The notes: generated from the sequence alone by a model not told the origin. A DNA stretch of 64,000 bases from Leptospira noguchii serovar Panama str. CZ214 (GCF_000306255.2 NZ_AKWY02000004.1:248001-312000); one strand, 5' to 3'. Counted from the stretch's first letter, positions 11,666-23,685 are shown. Program-made: numbers and translations.

Positions 11666-12464
11666 AACCAACCCTCTGGTTCTTCATATATCGGCAGATT
11701 TACATTTTTCCTGAGTTGGAAATTCATCCGTAAAACTAAAAATGTGGGAACTAATACAATTTTTAGTTTTCGAATTCATTTTTATCGAACCAAAAATAAG
11801 TCTACTTTCCATCACACTTTAAAAATTAAAGAAGGCCGATTATCATATTATGAATCCTTACAAAATTTAATACCTCGAAATTTTATCGCAAAACATCGTT
11901 TAAATGCAAAATATTCGCAGATACCCCGTTTTATATAATTTTAAATGGAATCATCTCACTCTAAAAATCGTTCCACAATACTTAGGCTCAACCATAATTA
12001 ACGCAAGTTCAACGTAAAAAAATCTGGGCGAATCCGGCTTGCCACAGGCAACCGGACCGGGCTCTCAGCTCTGGTCAAGTTATTATGTATTACAGTTATA
12101 CATTCAATTTTTTTAATATCAATAACTTGACCTCGCATCGATCCCTTTCGCATTAAATCAAGTAATGACGTGGACGATCCCAAAAAGTCGACGTCCAACA
12201 AATCGTGCACAATTTAAATCGTTTCACGAAATTTTTACGATAAAAAAAGTTATTCTAAAAAAGTGATAGTTCCCACAGATTTTGTCTCATTTCTGTTATA
12301 CTGATTTTTTAAATCGTCTTTTTATTGCTAAACTCAAGTGGGAGTTCCCACATTTTATAAATAAAAAGTCAAATCCTGTAGGAGTTCCTACAAAATTCGA
12401 ATACGATTCCAAGTAAAACTTTGCAGTAAAAACAAATCATAAATCAACTTAAGTCTAAGGATTA
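11666..12464. other. Gap between divergent genes, with repeats
   Basis: No supported gene. It contains TGTGGGAACTAA at about 11740, a family-2 element at 11998-12156, and several AGTTCCCACA motifs between 12260 and 12400. The region just upstream of 12465 must hold the promoter of the ferredoxin-MBL gene. Confidence 0.5.
11998..12156 (+). repeat. Family-2 dispersed element (long interior type)
   Basis: Left end TTAACGCAAGTTCAACGTAA, then GGGCGAATCCGGCTTGCCAC and CCGGACCGGGCTCTCAGC. An inverted pair GGTCAAGTTATT / AATAACTTGACC follows, then GCATCGATCCCTTTCGCATTAA at the right in the same order as the 2253 copy. Confidence 0.7.
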
Positions 12465-13331
12465 ATGGCAAACCAACTTAAAAAACGATCGGAAAACCAA
12501 GAGGGAAATTTCTATGTAGATTCCACTTGTATCGATTGTGAAACGTGCAGAATCATCGCCCCAAAAACGTTCGCCGAAAAAAACGGAGGCTCTTATGTTT
12601 GGAAACAACCAGAGATAGAATCTGAGAAAATAGCTGCACTTCGCGCCCTGATAGCCTGCCCTACCACCTCCATCGGAACGATAAACAGAACAGATTTAAA
12701 AGAAGCAAAAGAAACTTTTCCCTCCAAGATAGAAGAAAACGTATATTACTGCGGTTATCATTCTAAAAATTCCTTCGGAGCATTTTCATACTTCATTCAA
12801 AGAGAAAATGGAAATATACTCGTGGATTCTCCTCGGTTTGTTTCTTCTTTAGCCGACAAGATCGAATCACTAGGAGGAATCCGTTATCATTTTTTAACTC
12901 ATCAAGACGACGTGGCCGACCATCAAAAATTTAAGGAAAAATTTGGATGCGACAGAATCATTCACGAAGACGATTTAAGATCGGTACCTTCTGCCGAAAT
13001 CGTTTTAAAAGGAGAAACCACTTTTGAAATAGATAACGAAGTAAAAATAATTCCAGTTCCAGGACATACCAAAGGACATTCGGTTCTTCTTTATAAAGAC
13101 CGATTCCTATTTACGGGAGATCATCTCGCTTATGACCCACTAAAAGATCGTTTAATTGCTTTCAAAAATGTATGTTGGTATTCTTGGCAGGAACAAATAA
13201 ACTCAATGAAAAAATTAAAGAATTATTCTTTCGAATGGGTTTTACCAGGGCACGGTTATCCAGTAAACAAAAAACAGAAAATCATGTTGAATCTTTTAAA
13301 AAATTGCATTTCCTGGATGGAAACACGTTAA
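12465..13331 (+). CDS. Ferredoxin-metallo-beta-lactamase fusion protein
   Basis: 288 residues. The first 75 form a single-cluster ferredoxin-like module with C22, C25, C28 (TCIDCETC) and C66 (IACPTTS), suited to one 4Fe-4S cluster. The rest is an MBL-fold hydrolase with THQDDVADH (146-154), [13 protein letters not shown] and LPGHGYP as metal-binding motifs. The THxDDVADH form of the first motif is typical of a ferredoxin-MBL group seen in bacteria and plants whose substrate I do not know. A redox-linked hydrolase or oxygenase-type reaction is possible. No partner gene is adjacent, and the flanks are repeats. Confidence 0.85.
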   Translation: MANQLKKRSENQEGNFYVDSTCIDCETCRIIAPKTFAEKNGGSYVWKQPEIESEKIAALRALIACPTTSIGTINRTDLKEAKETFPSKIEENVYYCGYHSKNSFGAFSYFIQRENGNILVDSPRFVSSLADKIESLGGIRYHFLTHQDDVADHQKFKEKFGCDRIIHEDDLRSVPSAEIVLKGETTFEIDNEVKIIPVPGHTKGHSVLLYKDRFLFTGDHLAYDPLKDRLIAFKNVCWYSWQEQINSMKKLKNYSFEWVLPGHGYPVNKKQKIMLNLLKNCISWMETR

Positions 13332-13710
13332 TTGCGATTATATTCTCCAAATCAATAAAGGCATAAAGATAGTACATTATAAAATTCTAATAACTTGTAT
13401 GAGTTCCCACAAATTAAATCTAAGCCGTAATTTAGGGCCTTTCTTGAGAGATCCCACATTCTAACTTAACATCAATCGGAGCAAGAGATTCATTTTATGA
13501 AAACCTGATTTTTACATAAAAATAAATGTGGGAACTCTTACAAATCCAAGTTTTACAGTTGATTTTGAAAATGTCAAACCCCGCTATTTTTTAGCTTTTA
13601 AGAAACTAAGATTCATCATCCCCCAAAATGAATGTAAAAACTTTTACTTCTAGAAAAATTTCTTACTGATCCCTATAAAATTGAGTATCATAAATTTTCA
13701 TCCCAAAGCA

Positions 13711-13966
13711 CTGTTTCAGCGTAAAAAAACTAGGTAACGTGAAATTCATAGAGAAAAGGAAAAAGAATATTCTAAAAGTATGAATTCCTACAATTTTAGA
13801 ATATGTTCGTAAATCGTAATTTGTAGTAATTCCCGCATTTTAAGTCATATTACAAATTTTTAAACATTTACTTTTGTATGAGTTCCCACATTTTAGGAAT
13901 CAATCCAAAAAGTTCAAATCTCAACTTTTTTCAGAAAATGGATTTCTTACACCGAACTCACGTTAA
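13711..13966 (-). repeat. Family-2 element of the TGTGGGAACT type, reversed
   Basis: Contains TTCGTAAATCGTAATTTGTAG, GAGTTCCCACATTTTAGGAATC and TTCAGAAAATGGATTTCTTA. Ends ACACCGAACTCACGTTAA, matching the other copies in inverse orientation. The left limit is approximate. Confidence 0.6.
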
Positions 13967-14150
13967 GTTAGTGTGAATTCGGTATAACCAATGCGAAAGG
14001 GATCGATGCAAGGTCAAGTTATTGGTATTTTATAAAAATTTAATCTGATTCTGGAATTTCACAATAACTTGACCGGAGCGAGAGCCCGGTCCAGCCTTTG
14101 CAAACAAAGGCTGGATTCGCCCAGATTTTTTTACGCCGAACTCACGTTAA
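13967..14150 (-). repeat. Family-2 element, long interior type, reversed
   Basis: Begins GTTAGTGTGAATTCGGTATAA and ends TTTACGCCGAACTCACGTTAA. Between them lie GCGAAAGGGATCGATGC, the inverted pair GGTCAAGTTATT / AATAACTTGACC, and GAGCCCGGTCCAGCC, the same blocks as at 11998 in reverse order. It abuts the IS3 remnant. Confidence 0.7.
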
Positions 14151-14403
<253 letters not shown>

Positions 14404-14405
<2 letters not shown>

Positions 14406-14504
14406 AGTTGTTGAAAAATGAATCGCCACTTAGTTTTTGTTTCATGGAAGCGATCGATTAAAGCGATTTTGTTAAACTAAACTATGGGATTTTTCAATAA
14501 CTCT
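14404..14504 (+). repeat. MITE-like palindromic element, copy 4
   Basis: 101 bp, AGAGTTGTTGAAAAAT at the left and ATTTTTCAATAACTCT at the right, flanked by TTA and TAT. It begins within the last codon of the IS3 remnant. Confidence 0.8.
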
Positions 14505-14606
14505 ATTATAATAGACGAAGATCTCAACATTATGAGTCCTTGTTCAGTTTGAAGAAAATACTGCGTAAAAATGTATTCAATAATATGTAACTAGATTATA
14601 ATCTCT

Positions 14607-15008
14607 TTAAAACAGAATATAAACCTCACTTTCTTCCTTACGAATTCTATCCCTCAAACTAAAAATCAACTTTTCCGTTTCTTCTCGAAACTGGCTTTCA
14701 TTTTTTAAAATAGAAGAAGGAAGCAACCAATTAAAATAGTAAGTTTTAAATGAATTTTTCAAATCAACTGTCCGACTTTTAAAACCTTCAGCAATAGAAA
14801 GATTATTTTCCAGTTGTAGGTTTTTGATCTCAGGATAGATCCAATTTTCCTCTAAGTTCAAATGGAGTTTTAACCTCGCAGAAAAACTTGCAAGTTCGTG
14901 GAGAAGTTCGTCCATATCTTCGGAAATTTCTCCGAGTAATCTTTTTTCAATATCGTTCAGCAACTTCTGAATTTCTGCATATTGAACTTTATAGAACTCT
15001 ATATTCAA
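14607..15008 (-). CDS. Hemerythrin-fold (HHE-like) protein lacking most iron ligands
   Basis: 133 residues from a TTG start, with AGGAA 9 bases upstream; no better start is present. The length, four-helix pattern and the segment LKLHLNLEENWIYPE (H49, E53) match the HHE domain, in which a di-iron site is bound by five His and two acidic residues. Here the first-helix His position looks like Q9, the third-helix position is in GFKSRTVDL, and the final helix reads RIRKEESEVY, all without His. The fold may therefore be kept without the oxygen-binding site. Function unknown; possibly a sensor or scaffold. Family assignment is moderately secure. Confidence 0.6.
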   Translation of the reverse strand: MNIEFYKVQYAEIQKLLNDIEKRLLGEISEDMDELLHELASFSARLKLHLNLEENWIYPEIKNLQLENNLSIAEGFKSRTVDLKNSFKTYYFNWLLPSSILKNESQFREETEKLIFSLRDRIRKEESEVYILF

Positions 15009-15509
15009 AATTTTCGTTCCTAATCTATAAGATCTTTTTCTACAACTCGTCAGAAATAAATTAGAAGATAAATCCAGAAAGAGGAATATCCTTTCTCAGG
15101 CCAAGTGATTAATTTGTTTTATATTCGGAATTTATACGGCTTCTAAAATAAACTTGAAATCGATTTTATTTTAGAAAAGACGATTCAACCTATAACTACA
15201 ATTTCATTGAAAAAATCTTTAAAATCGTAACCTCTTCTTTCTCTTAGACTTAAAAATTAACTGTAAAGTAAACTCAAGTTTCAGATAAACGAACGCAATC
15301 ATTTTAACATTTAGAAAGAAAGAGTTTTTTCATACGGAAAAAAATTCTTATCGATTCAATCTATCCATTAAATCAATAAAAAACCGAAATTATTTTTGAA
15401 CCAAACAATTTGTAAAAAAATCATTTTTCCATGCAAGATTATAATAACATACTTTCTGAATTATAGAACGAACTCCATGGTTACGGTTTGACATGTTAAG
15501 ATAAAACAT
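15009..15509. other. Divergent intergenic region
   Basis: AT-rich with no repeat of the dispersed families recognised and no gene. A short inverted repeat GAAAG/CTTTC surrounds 15075-15097. Promoters for the hemerythrin-like and EAL genes must lie here. Confidence 0.45.
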
Positions 15510-17177
15510 ATGGGAATCCAGAACCTATCCCCTTCTTTACAAAAATCGTTGTTGTATTTTTCAGATCAATCTACAGAAGGAATTGTTGTTTTAGACCGAG
15601 ATTGGAAGACCGTATATGCAAATCATAAGTTTCAAAACTTTTGGTCCTTTCCTAACTTCCAAGTGCTTTACGAAAAAATCATCCCACTTCTTAAATCTAA
15701 GAAAAAAGAACGTTTAGAAAACGATACGAGCATATCCCATCTTCTTCAAGAAATCGAAGATTCAAAGGATTCGCTTTTAGATGAAACGAACTTTCAACTC
15801 CAACTCAGTGTTCATGACTTCGAAGATTCTTATATGATTCGATTTAAACCTCAGCCGAATACTCAACCTAAAATAGAATACGAAACGGGTCATTGGGATC
15901 GGAACACAAATCTTCCAAATCAAAAATATTTTTTAAATCATTTCAGAAATCAAATCTCCGAAGAAACACCCTTCCTCGAAGAACATTTTTCTTTTTTAAT
16001 TTCAATATCCAATCCGGATTCAGTCATATCTCAAGAACAGAATTCTTATTTTGAATCTATTTACGTAAAAGTAGCCGATCGATTGAAGAAACACCTAAAT
16101 CGAAACGACCATTTATTTAGAATTGAAAGTGACAAATTTTTAATTTCATCCTTACAAGTAGACTCGGAAACCAAAGCGGAATGGTTCGCGGAATGTATTC
16201 GAATGCTTTTCGATTTTCCTTTTACTTACGAAGAAAGGGAATTTCACCTTAACGTTAACATAGGTTATACGAAATTCGATTTAAAATTAAGTGCGGACAT
16301 GAACGCGCTCGGAATTTTAAAGGAAGCGCTCCATCGTTCTTGTTTAATCGGTCCTAATTCTTTATTTTATTATGATCAAAATGCAATCACAACCAATTAC
16401 GAAAAAGCGAAAATAGAAATCGATCTTAGAAAAGTATTAAACCGAAACGAACTGGAAATACATTTTCAACCAATTATAGATCTTAAAGAAAACCGCTTTT
16501 TTTCCATGGAAGCCTTGGTTCGTTGGAACCATCCCGAAAAAGGCAAACTTTTACCGGGTAGTTTTATTTCGATCGCGGAGAGTTCCAGTTTTATCAAAAC
16601 TATCGGAGAATGGATGATCTGGGAAACGTTTAAATATTATGAAAATTCAATATTAAAATCTGAGAATATTTCCCTTTCTCTAAACATATCCCCAAAACAA
16701 CTAGGAGATAAAAACATATTTCCTCTTTTAAAAGAAGCGAGCGATTATTATAAAATCCAACCCAATAATATCATTTTGGAAATTGTGGAAGATTCCTTCG
16801 ATTCTAGGAAATCCCAAATTAGCAAGGTAATCACCTCTCTCAAAGATTATGGATTTAAATTTGCAATAGACGACTTCGGAAAGGGTTATTCTTCCCTAGG
16901 AAGACTAATCCATCTTCCGATTGATTACATCAAACTAGATAAGATGTTTTTATTTAATTACTTTCAAACTTCCACACGAGCCGTAATTACTTCTATGGTA
17001 AATCTGGTGCAAGCAATGGGCAAATCGATTATCGTGGAAGGAGTGGAAAATGAAACACAACATAATCTTTTGAAAGAGCTCAATTGCGATTTCGGACAAG
17101 GGTATTATTATTCTCATCCGATGGAAATTGAACTTGCAGAAAAACTAATTTACAATAAAGTAATTCCCGCTACTTAA
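15510..17177 (+). CDS. PAS-degenerate GGDEF-EAL protein, probable c-di-GMP phosphodiesterase
   Basis: 555 residues. The N-terminal ~120 residues look like a PAS domain. The GGDEF-fold region (about 125-295) has RIESDKF at 203-209 where an active cyclase has R-GGDEF, so it should be catalytically dead, perhaps a GTP sensor. The EAL domain (about 305-545) keeps MEALVRW (332), [28 protein letters not shown] (452) and EGVE (510), the residues needed for metal binding and hydrolysis of c-di-GMP to pGpG. No membrane segment or signal peptide, so it is cytosolic. Probably single-gene. It would oppose cyclases such as the one at 47901. Confidence 0.85.
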   Translation: MGIQNLSPSLQKSLLYFSDQSTEGIVVLDRDWKTVYANHKFQNFWSFPNFQVLYEKIIPLLKSKKKERLENDTSISHLLQEIEDSKDSLLDETNFQLQLSVHDFEDSYMIRFKPQPNTQPKIEYETGHWDRNTNLPNQKYFLNHFRNQISEETPFLEEHFSFLISISNPDSVISQEQNSYFESIYVKVADRLKKHLNRNDHLFRIESDKFLISSLQVDSETKAEWFAECIRMLFDFPFTYEEREFHLNVNIGYTKFDLKLSADMNALGILKEALHRSCLIGPNSLFYYDQNAITTNYEKAKIEIDLRKVLNRNELEIHFQPIIDLKENRFFSMEALVRWNHPEKGKLLPGSFISIAESSSFIKTIGEWMIWETFKYYENSILKSENISLSLNISPKQLGDKNIFPLLKEASDYYKIQPNNIILEIVEDSFDSRKSQISKVITSLKDYGFKFAIDDFGKGYSSLGRLIHLPIDYIKLDKMFLFNYFQTSTRAVITSMVNLVQAMGKSIIVEGVENETQHNLLKELNCDFGQGYYYSHPMEIELAEKLIYNKVIPAT

Positions 17178-17407
17178 AAATATAAATTATATTTTTTGTA
17201 TTTAGCTCTTATTTTTAAGAGAATTACATTTCAACGTTTCCATTCGGACAGTGTTTTATTAAAAATTTATTCCAAACCTATTTTGGATCTCTTTGTAAAA
17301 CGTGGTAGTTCCCACAGATTAAGTCTCATTTAGAGATTTTGAAAGTTCCTAAATTGAATGTGAATTTGTTACAAGTCAATTATTACTCGGACACATAAAT
17401 AGAATAC

Positions 17408-17552
<145 letters not shown>

Positions 17553-17691
17553 CTTAGGTTAAATTATTTCAATAATTTGAATGTTTTTGTTATGCTCTAA
17601 AATGTCGCATTTGCGTTGTTTTTTAAATACCTCTATTTTTTTCCAAATTCGACCGTTAAGAACTTAGTATCGTTTTCATACGCCCGAGTAG

Positions 17692-17812
17692 TAATGTGAG
17701 TTCAATCATGATTCATTTTTCTAAAAAAGTTGGATCCGAACCTTGCAGATCGATTCCTAAAATGTGGGAACTCATACTTTTCGAAAATTTTTTCCGCCGA
17801 ACTCACGGTAAA
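17692..17812 (+). repeat. Family-2 element of the TGTGGGAACT type (shortened)
   Basis: TAATGTGAGTTCAATCATG, then CAGATCGATTCCTAAAATGT and GGGAACTCATACTTTTCGAA, ending CCGCCGAACTCACGGTAA. Confidence 0.6.
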
Positions 17813-17945
17813 TATGACGTTGATATTTTGCACAATAGACAATTTTTATAGAGAACAAAAATAAATCCGAACTCGAAAATGCTTTTACGTTATCTTCGAA
17901 AAAGTAAGACGACTTTATAATATAGTAAAGGTATTCGTCATAATT

Positions 17946-18045
17946 AGAGTTGTTGAAAAATTAATTCTCCAACTGTTTCCGTTTTATTGAAATAGAAAAT
18001 GAAGCAGTTTTGTTAAACTCCACTATGGAATTTTTCAACAACTCT
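17946..18045 (+). repeat. MITE-like palindromic element, copy 5
   Basis: 100 bp, AGAGTTGTTGAAAAAT to ATTTTTCAACAACTCT, flanked by ATT and ATT/TA. Confidence 0.85.
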
Positions 18046-18493
18046 ATTATAACAACCTTGCTTGCCATGTTTCAAAATGGGATCATTAAGAAAGTGCAAG
18101 CGGTTCGACACAGAAAAAAATTTGAGCTGCTTATTCGCAAAGAACTTAAAAACTGTCGAAGGAGTTCTGACGTTACTGAAACTTGTTAAGCGAATTGATT
18201 TAAAGATTCATTCTACAATTGTGGTAAAGTAATTATAGCGGTACTCACGAGGTAAGATCGAATCATCCTACAAATACCACGATTAAAAACAAATTGGATC
18301 TCAAAAAACATCGACTTACTATTCGTACGCATAAAGACAGAACTAAAAATTAAGAACAATTTGCAAAAATACACAAGTCCTCAAGTTGCATTTAACTCGA
18401 AATGATTAGCTTTTTGAAGGAGATCGTTTTTGAAATAAACTCAAGTATAGCATTTGTCTGAGTAGTAAAAATATGGTCTTGAAAAAAGAACGT

Positions 18494-19366
18494 TTAAAGA
18501 AATTCATTCATCCAATCGAGAGTTTTTTTCAATTTAATCTTTTCTAAATTTGATCCTAAAAACTGAAACTGTGCGTTTTTTTCAATTCGTATTCCGGTAG
18601 GTAGAACTCCGGTTCTAAACTCAAACATTATTCTTTTATAATTTTCTGAAATATAATTCTCTCCTTGCAAATCAAATATAGAATTATTCAATATTCCTAA
18701 TATTTCTTTTTCAGAATATAATTCCTGACAAAAATCCCTGATCCCAGCGGAAAGGTCCTGAAAAAGATTTTCCCTTTTTACGTCTCTGATACCGATCACA
18801 GGGGGAAAAGTCGCCCTTTGAGGTAAATTTCTCAACCGTTCCACCATATCTTTTACGTTTAATCTCTCCCAATCCACAAATAACAAACCGGGTTCGTATT
18901 CCTTAAATTTTTCCGTAAGTGTAGTTAACTCTCTGCAGGGAAATGTTTCCCATCCTAGTATTTTAAGATGAGCACGTATCCTTTGAAACAAAAGCGAATC
19001 TGGTCCGATCACAATTGAATTTAATCCTTTTTTTTGAATCAAATTTTCTAGCGGTATATCTACAATTTGAGAAGTTTGAAGATTTAAAAAGTAGTTTAGA
19101 CCTTGCTGAAATAGTTTTCTTAAAAAAGAAATTTCTATTCTTCCAATCAATATAGGACGTTTAGACCAATCGATTGCAGTTTGTAAAGAATCGATCTCTA
19201 TGTTTTTGCGAACTACAATTTGTTCAGGGCCAGACTCTGGAAATCTTCCTCCACTTACCCACTCTTGCACTGAAAATTCTTTCCAATCTAAAAGTGAAAA
19301 CAAAAGTTTCTCTTCCTTTTTTGAAAGTCCATTTAAGAAGATACAATCGAACAGTAGGCTTGCCAT
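18494..19366 (-). CDS. Hypothetical protein with receiver-like C-terminal half
   Basis: 290 residues, soluble. The first ~110 residues are unrecognised. Residues ~113-230 follow the alternating beta-alpha order of a response-regulator receiver: [19 protein letters not shown], then LLFVDWERL with an Asp at the phospho-acceptor position, FPPVIGIRD, and an [16 protein letters not shown] segment where the conserved Lys would stand. The N-terminal acidic pair of a true receiver is absent, so it is probably a pseudo-receiver. It is divergent from the PhaR-type regulator with only 76 bases between starts, so the two may share control. Function not assignable. Confidence 0.6.
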   Translation of the reverse strand: MASLLFDCIFLNGLSKKEEKLLFSLLDWKEFSVQEWVSGGRFPESGPEQIVVRKNIEIDSLQTAIDWSKRPILIGRIEISFLRKLFQQGLNYFLNLQTSQIVDIPLENLIQKKGLNSIVIGPDSLLFQRIRAHLKILGWETFPCRELTTLTEKFKEYEPGLLFVDWERLNVKDMVERLRNLPQRATFPPVIGIRDVKRENLFQDLSAGIRDFCQELYSEKEILGILNNSIFDLQGENYISENYKRIMFEFRTGVLPTGIRIEKNAQFQFLGSNLEKIKLKKTLDWMNEFL

Positions 19367-19442
19367 GGGTATTTTGCTTGACCGAAGACTTTTTTAGCGA
19401 ATTCTAGAATTGTGCGATGCGTAAAAGACGCAACCAATTAAA

Positions 19443-20003
<561 letters not shown>

Positions 20004-20053
20004 AACTTTAAGCCGAAGATTCCGAATACCGATATAATAAGAGAGGGAATTCC

Positions 20054-20929
20054 ATGTTTAAGAATATTTCGATCTCTATCATTTTGTTTTCTATCAGTAT
20101 TTTGCCTTTATTCTCCTCAGATAAGGCGATAGAATATGCCGATAGAGCTTATTTCGAACAAATCCGTAAACTTGAATCCGGTTCTTACGAAGAAAAAGTA
20201 GACGCAGCAGATTATCTCAAGTTCGTAAATAATAAACTCGCGGTCCGACCTCTGATCAATGCACTTCGAGGAAATCCTAAAATTCCTAAGTCTCTCGAAA
20301 ATCATCCTTATCTCAAATTTACGGTCGCACAGGCTCTTGCAGTAATTGATCACGTAGATGCGATCAAACCAACTATAGAAGAATATAAAAAATTGGAACC
20401 CACTATCCAAGAGAAGGATGAACCTTACTTTACTTCAAAAGAAGATTATACAATGGTAATTGCCGCCGGTGAAATTTTAAGAACGATCGGAAGTTATCCT
20501 TATATGAAAGAATCCGAAGAAGTTTTGGTAAACGCATTAGGTCATTCTAACTATTATATCCGTGCCTCCGCAGCGGACGGATTAAAGTATATGAACCGAA
20601 AGGAAACTGTAAACTTTTTAGTTTCTACCTTAGAAAAAGAAAAGAACGAGTTTACCAAGGCCGCAATTTTAAACGCAATCGTTAATATTATGAAAGTTGC
20701 AGATAAAAGTTTTTATAGTCTCTGCGATATGTTAAAAAGCGAGAATCCTTCGGTTCGTTATCGCACTTCAATGGCGCTAGGAGAAGTGGATTTAAAAGCC
20801 GCAGAGTTTTATCTTCGTCAGGCTCTTTTAGTAGAAGATAAACAAAACGTCAGAGATCAAATCCGTAAGGATTTGGCGTCCGTTCTAGGTTTTAAATTAC
20901 CTACAATTTCCGTAATTTTTGCGGAATAG
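20054..20929 (+). CDS. Exported HEAT-repeat protein
   Basis: 291 residues. A strong GAGAGGGA lies 7 bases before the ATG. Residues 1-22 ([20 protein letters not shown]) form a signal peptide, so the protein is probably periplasmic or surface-bound. Helical repeats of HEAT/PBS-lyase type follow, for example [34 protein letters not shown] and [14 protein letters not shown]. Such repeats make a curved binding surface and carry no catalytic motif. Partner unknown. It follows the PhaR-type gene by 50 bases. Confidence 0.75.
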   Translation: MFKNISISIILFSISILPLFSSDKAIEYADRAYFEQIRKLESGSYEEKVDAADYLKFVNNKLAVRPLINALRGNPKIPKSLENHPYLKFTVAQALAVIDHVDAIKPTIEEYKKLEPTIQEKDEPYFTSKEDYTMVIAAGEILRTIGSYPYMKESEEVLVNALGHSNYYIRASAADGLKYMNRKETVNFLVSTLEKEKNEFTKAAILNAIVNIMKVADKSFYSLCDMLKSENPSVRYRTSMALGEVDLKAAEFYLRQALLVEDKQNVRDQIRKDLASVLGFKLPTISVIFAE

Positions 20930-20944
20930 TAAAAATTCAATTTT

Positions 20945-20972
20945 GAAATGGCTCTTATAAAAGAGCAAAATT
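20945..20972 (+). terminator. Possible terminator hairpin after the HEAT-repeat gene
   Basis: GCTCTT-ATAA-AAGAGC at 20951-20966 starts 22 bases past the stop. The stem could extend by AATGG with the following CCATT. There is no clean T-run, so intrinsic termination is only possible. Confidence 0.35.
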
Positions 20973-21064
20973 CCATTTAAACTTTTGGATTTTATAAAAT
21001 TAAATCCAAAAATAAAGTCTTCACTATTTTTGGGAAATTTCATAAAATGAATTTTTTATGAAAT

Positions 21065-21164
21065 AGAGTTGTTGAAAAATGAATCTCTATATGTTTCTGT
21101 TTTACGAAAACGGTCGGCTGAAGCAGTTTTGTTAATCTGACTATAGAATTTTTTTAAAAACTCT
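21065..21164 (+). repeat. MITE-like palindromic element, copy 6
   Basis: 100 bp. Left AGAGTTGTTGAAAAAT; right end mutated to TTTTTTAAAAACTCT. TA flank on both sides (AATAGAG, CTCTAAT). Confidence 0.75.
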
Positions 21165-21311
21165 AATGATTAATGATCGCAGAACAGCGATTTTACAAAC
21201 AGATTTTAAAATTGTAGGAATTCCTATTTTTAGAAAATTCTTTCTAATTCTCTCTACGAATTCATGCTATAAGATTCTATGTATTTGATTTCGAAATAAA
21301 AACTTTGTAAG

Positions 21312-21388
<77 letters not shown>

Positions 21389-21472
21389 TACAGGTTGTTT
21401 CCCAGAATTTGTTTTCCTTCTAATTCGTAAAGAAGATTCGTTTCTATATCTTAATTTTAATAAACCTTTAAT

Positions 21473-21619
21473 TTAAAGTGAGTTCGACGTAAAAAATCAG
21501 AGGGAATCCGCTCTCAGCTCTGGTCAATAAATTGTAGTTTCAATTTATTATAGAAGCGAAACACTGAGTTTGTGAGAGCGTTCTGCTGAACGCCCTCACA
21601 TCAATCTCCTTCGCGTTAA
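21473..21619 (+). repeat. Family-2 element, long type with deletion
   Basis: TTTAAAGTGAGTTCGACGTAA at the left, then CCGCTCTCAGCTCTGGTCAA and ATAAATTG/CAATTTAT. Ends CTCCTTCGCGTTAA. The GGCTTGCCACAGG block of other copies is missing. Confidence 0.65.
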
Positions 21620-21962
21620 TTTATAGCTTTTTTTAAATTCTACGTTTTGGATCAATTTCAAAAACAGCATTCTCGATATCAATATTCTTCATGAAATCGC
21701 CGTTTTGTGGTTATTCTAGAAAAAAATTTTTTATAGAAACTCTTTTAAAACAAACCAAATTAAAATAGGGCGAGCCTAAAGTATTGATTGAATCGACTTC
21801 AAAAATAAATTCCTTATTCTACTGACAGCTATATAAAGGAATCCTTAATATTTACATAAACGCGCTTTTACAAAAAAATCCGTGTATTCTGTTATATAAA
21901 TTCCCCGTAACAAAGTATCTTTTAAAGTAAGTAGAATATTTTTGAGGCAACTTTAAAATTTA

Positions 21963-22064
21963 ATGAGTTGTTGAAAAATTAATTCTCCATCCCTTTTTGT
22001 TTCATAGAAACTGTCGATTAGAGCAATTTTGTTAAGCTGAGCTATGAAATGTTTCAACAACTCT
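21963..22064 (+). repeat. MITE-like palindromic element, copy 7
   Basis: About 102 bp: ATGAGTTGTTGAAAAATT to TGTTTCAACAACTCTAAT. It ends 12 bases before the stop codon of the DUF1569-like gene, so it lies immediately downstream of that gene. Confidence 0.75.
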
Positions 22065-22075
22065 AATCTATTCTT

Positions 22076-22642
22076 TCAAGATTGAAAAGTCAAAAAACTA
22101 AAATGATTAGCAACATGAATCGAATGAGCCAAATCATATTCCTCTTTGGTCAATGTTCCGTATGCAAAATGAGGTTTTAATTCTCCTTCATACGATTGAA
22201 ATTTAAGAATCGCTTCTCGTAAAATTGAAATACTTTCTTTCCAATCAGTATCGGTTCGAATTTCCTTAGCTCCTGGAACTGGGGCTTCTAAATCATGAGA
22301 CATTTTTTGAGAAAATGCAAATTTCAAGAAAACGAGTCTTCCAATTGTATTCTGAAAAAGTTTACTTTTATTTTCCGGATAACCTTGAATTGAATATTCT
22401 ATCGACTGCGCACAGTGAAGAAAAACTTTCCCAGCATCCCAGGTTCCGTATCCTTGAATCGAATTCAATTTTTTGAATATTTCAAGTTCATTTAATACTT
22501 GAGAGAGAGAAACAAAGGACAGATTTTTGTTAACAACTCCCTTAGGTTCAGAATTACACCTGACAACATTCGTTCCTGCGCCAATAAGAATAAAAAACTT
22601 TAAGGAAGAATGTAAAAATTCTTTTCTATTTAACTTTTGCAT
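22076..22642 (-). CDS. Exported DUF1569/DinB-like protein
   Basis: 188 residues with AGGA 8 bases before the ATG. The N-terminus [20 protein letters not shown] has the form of a degenerate twin-arginine or Sec signal, followed by VVRC, which could serve as a lipobox. The mature part matches the DUF1569 branch of the DinB four-helix fold: [20 protein letters not shown] with a candidate metal His near the middle and HVANHFSFL near the end. DinB-like proteins often bind a metal and thiols; the role of DUF1569 members is unknown. It stands alone. Confidence 0.7.
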   Translation of the reverse strand: MQKLNRKEFLHSSLKFFILIGAGTNVVRCNSEPKGVVNKNLSFVSLSQVLNELEIFKKLNSIQGYGTWDAGKVFLHCAQSIEYSIQGYPENKSKLFQNTIGRLVFLKFAFSQKMSHDLEAPVPGAKEIRTDTDWKESISILREAILKFQSYEGELKPHFAYGTLTKEEYDLAHSIHVANHFSFLTFQS

Positions 22643-22789
22643 ATCGAAGTCCTATTATAATTTTTAGGGAAAGGTTTTTGCAAATCTAAATCGACAAATT
22701 TCTTAAATCATTTTAAATATTTTTAAGAATCCGATCTATTATTTTGAAAGAAATTCCAGTTTTAAAAACAAAATTTCAGATATTTTATT

Positions 22790-22917
22790 AAGAACTTGTC
22801 CCAAAGCCCAAAAAATTTTTACGCGATCATTCTTTAGAAATTTTTAATAAACTGCAGTAGTTCCCACATTTTATGAAACTAAAGCAAACACCTGTTTAGG
22901 TTTTGGGATAAGTTCTT
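22790..22917 (+). repeat. Family-3 dispersed element (short form)
   Basis: Ends are AAGAACTTGTCCCAAAGCCC and AGGTTTTGGGATAAGTTCTT, inverted copies. The interior has TTTTTACGCGATCATTCTTT, GCAGTAGTTCCCACATTTTA and AGCAAACACCTGTTT. The longer copies at 25771 and 36672 carry an additional ~90 bases. Confidence 0.75.
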
Positions 22918-22918
22918 A

Positions 22919-23123
22919 GGTGAGCAGTACGTAAGAAATTCATTTTTCTGAAAAAAGTTAAGATCTGGTTTTATAGATCAATTTCTAAAATGTGGGAACT
23001 CATACTGTTTAAAAATTTGTAGGAATTACCACAAATCGCGATTTTACGAACCAATTCTTAAATTGTTAGAAACTCACATTTTTGGAAAACCCTTTTTCAC
23101 TTTCTTACGCAGAACTCACGTTT
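22919..23123 (+). repeat. Family-2 element of the TGTGGGAACT type
   Basis: Starts GGTGAGCAGTACGTAAGAAA and ends TTACGCAGAACTCACGTTT. The interior has TTCATTTTTCTGAAAAAAGT, AAAATGTGGGAACTCATACT and CGATTTTACGAACCAATTCT. Confidence 0.65.
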
Positions 23124-23660
23124 ATTATATAGTTCTGAATAAAATAAATTTTATCTTCATCTAATTTATAAATCTATAAAAAACAATTTGAGACTGCAAA
23201 TAATCCTCTAAAAAAATAGATCTGAACGTTTTGCATCGATTCTCAAAATTTTAAAACGGTTTATAACTTTTATCAGAATCTCTCCGATAAAAATTTAAGA
23301 AATATTTCCGCATTTAAATTGTTTGGTTATAAAACCGAATAAAGTTTTTTTAAAGAACATCCTTCTTTCAATTTGCAGTAGTTTTTACCGAGTTTTTAAA
23401 ATACGTTAAAAAATATTCAAAAATATGTTTCTTTGGTTTCAAAAATTGGCCCTTGGTGACTTTTGGAATTTGCACGTTAGTGACGTTTAGATTTTTTTAA
23501 GAATCTAAAAATTATTTTTAGAATTTTTGCATTTCACGATTAACAGAGATTTTTCTATAATTTGGGAGGAAATTAAAATTCTTATACAACTCAATTCTAG
23601 CAAAAAACTAAATTTAAGAAATCGTATTTTTTTTCAGGAATTACAAATTATAATTTTCAA

Positions 23661-23685
23661 AAAATAAAAAACGGGCAAAAGCCCG
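23661..23685 (-). terminator. Hairpin with T-run on the minus strand
   Basis: CGGGC-AAAA-GCCCG at 23672-23685. Read on the minus strand it is followed by TTTTTTATTTT, a standard intrinsic terminator. There is no minus-strand gene just upstream of it, so it may end an antisense or small transcript, or act on the plus strand as part of the leader of the AraC-type gene. Confidence 0.45.

Noticed and set aside
11998..12210. 70-residue minus-strand frame
   Set aside because: Mostly inside a family-2 repeat copy; no ribosome site.
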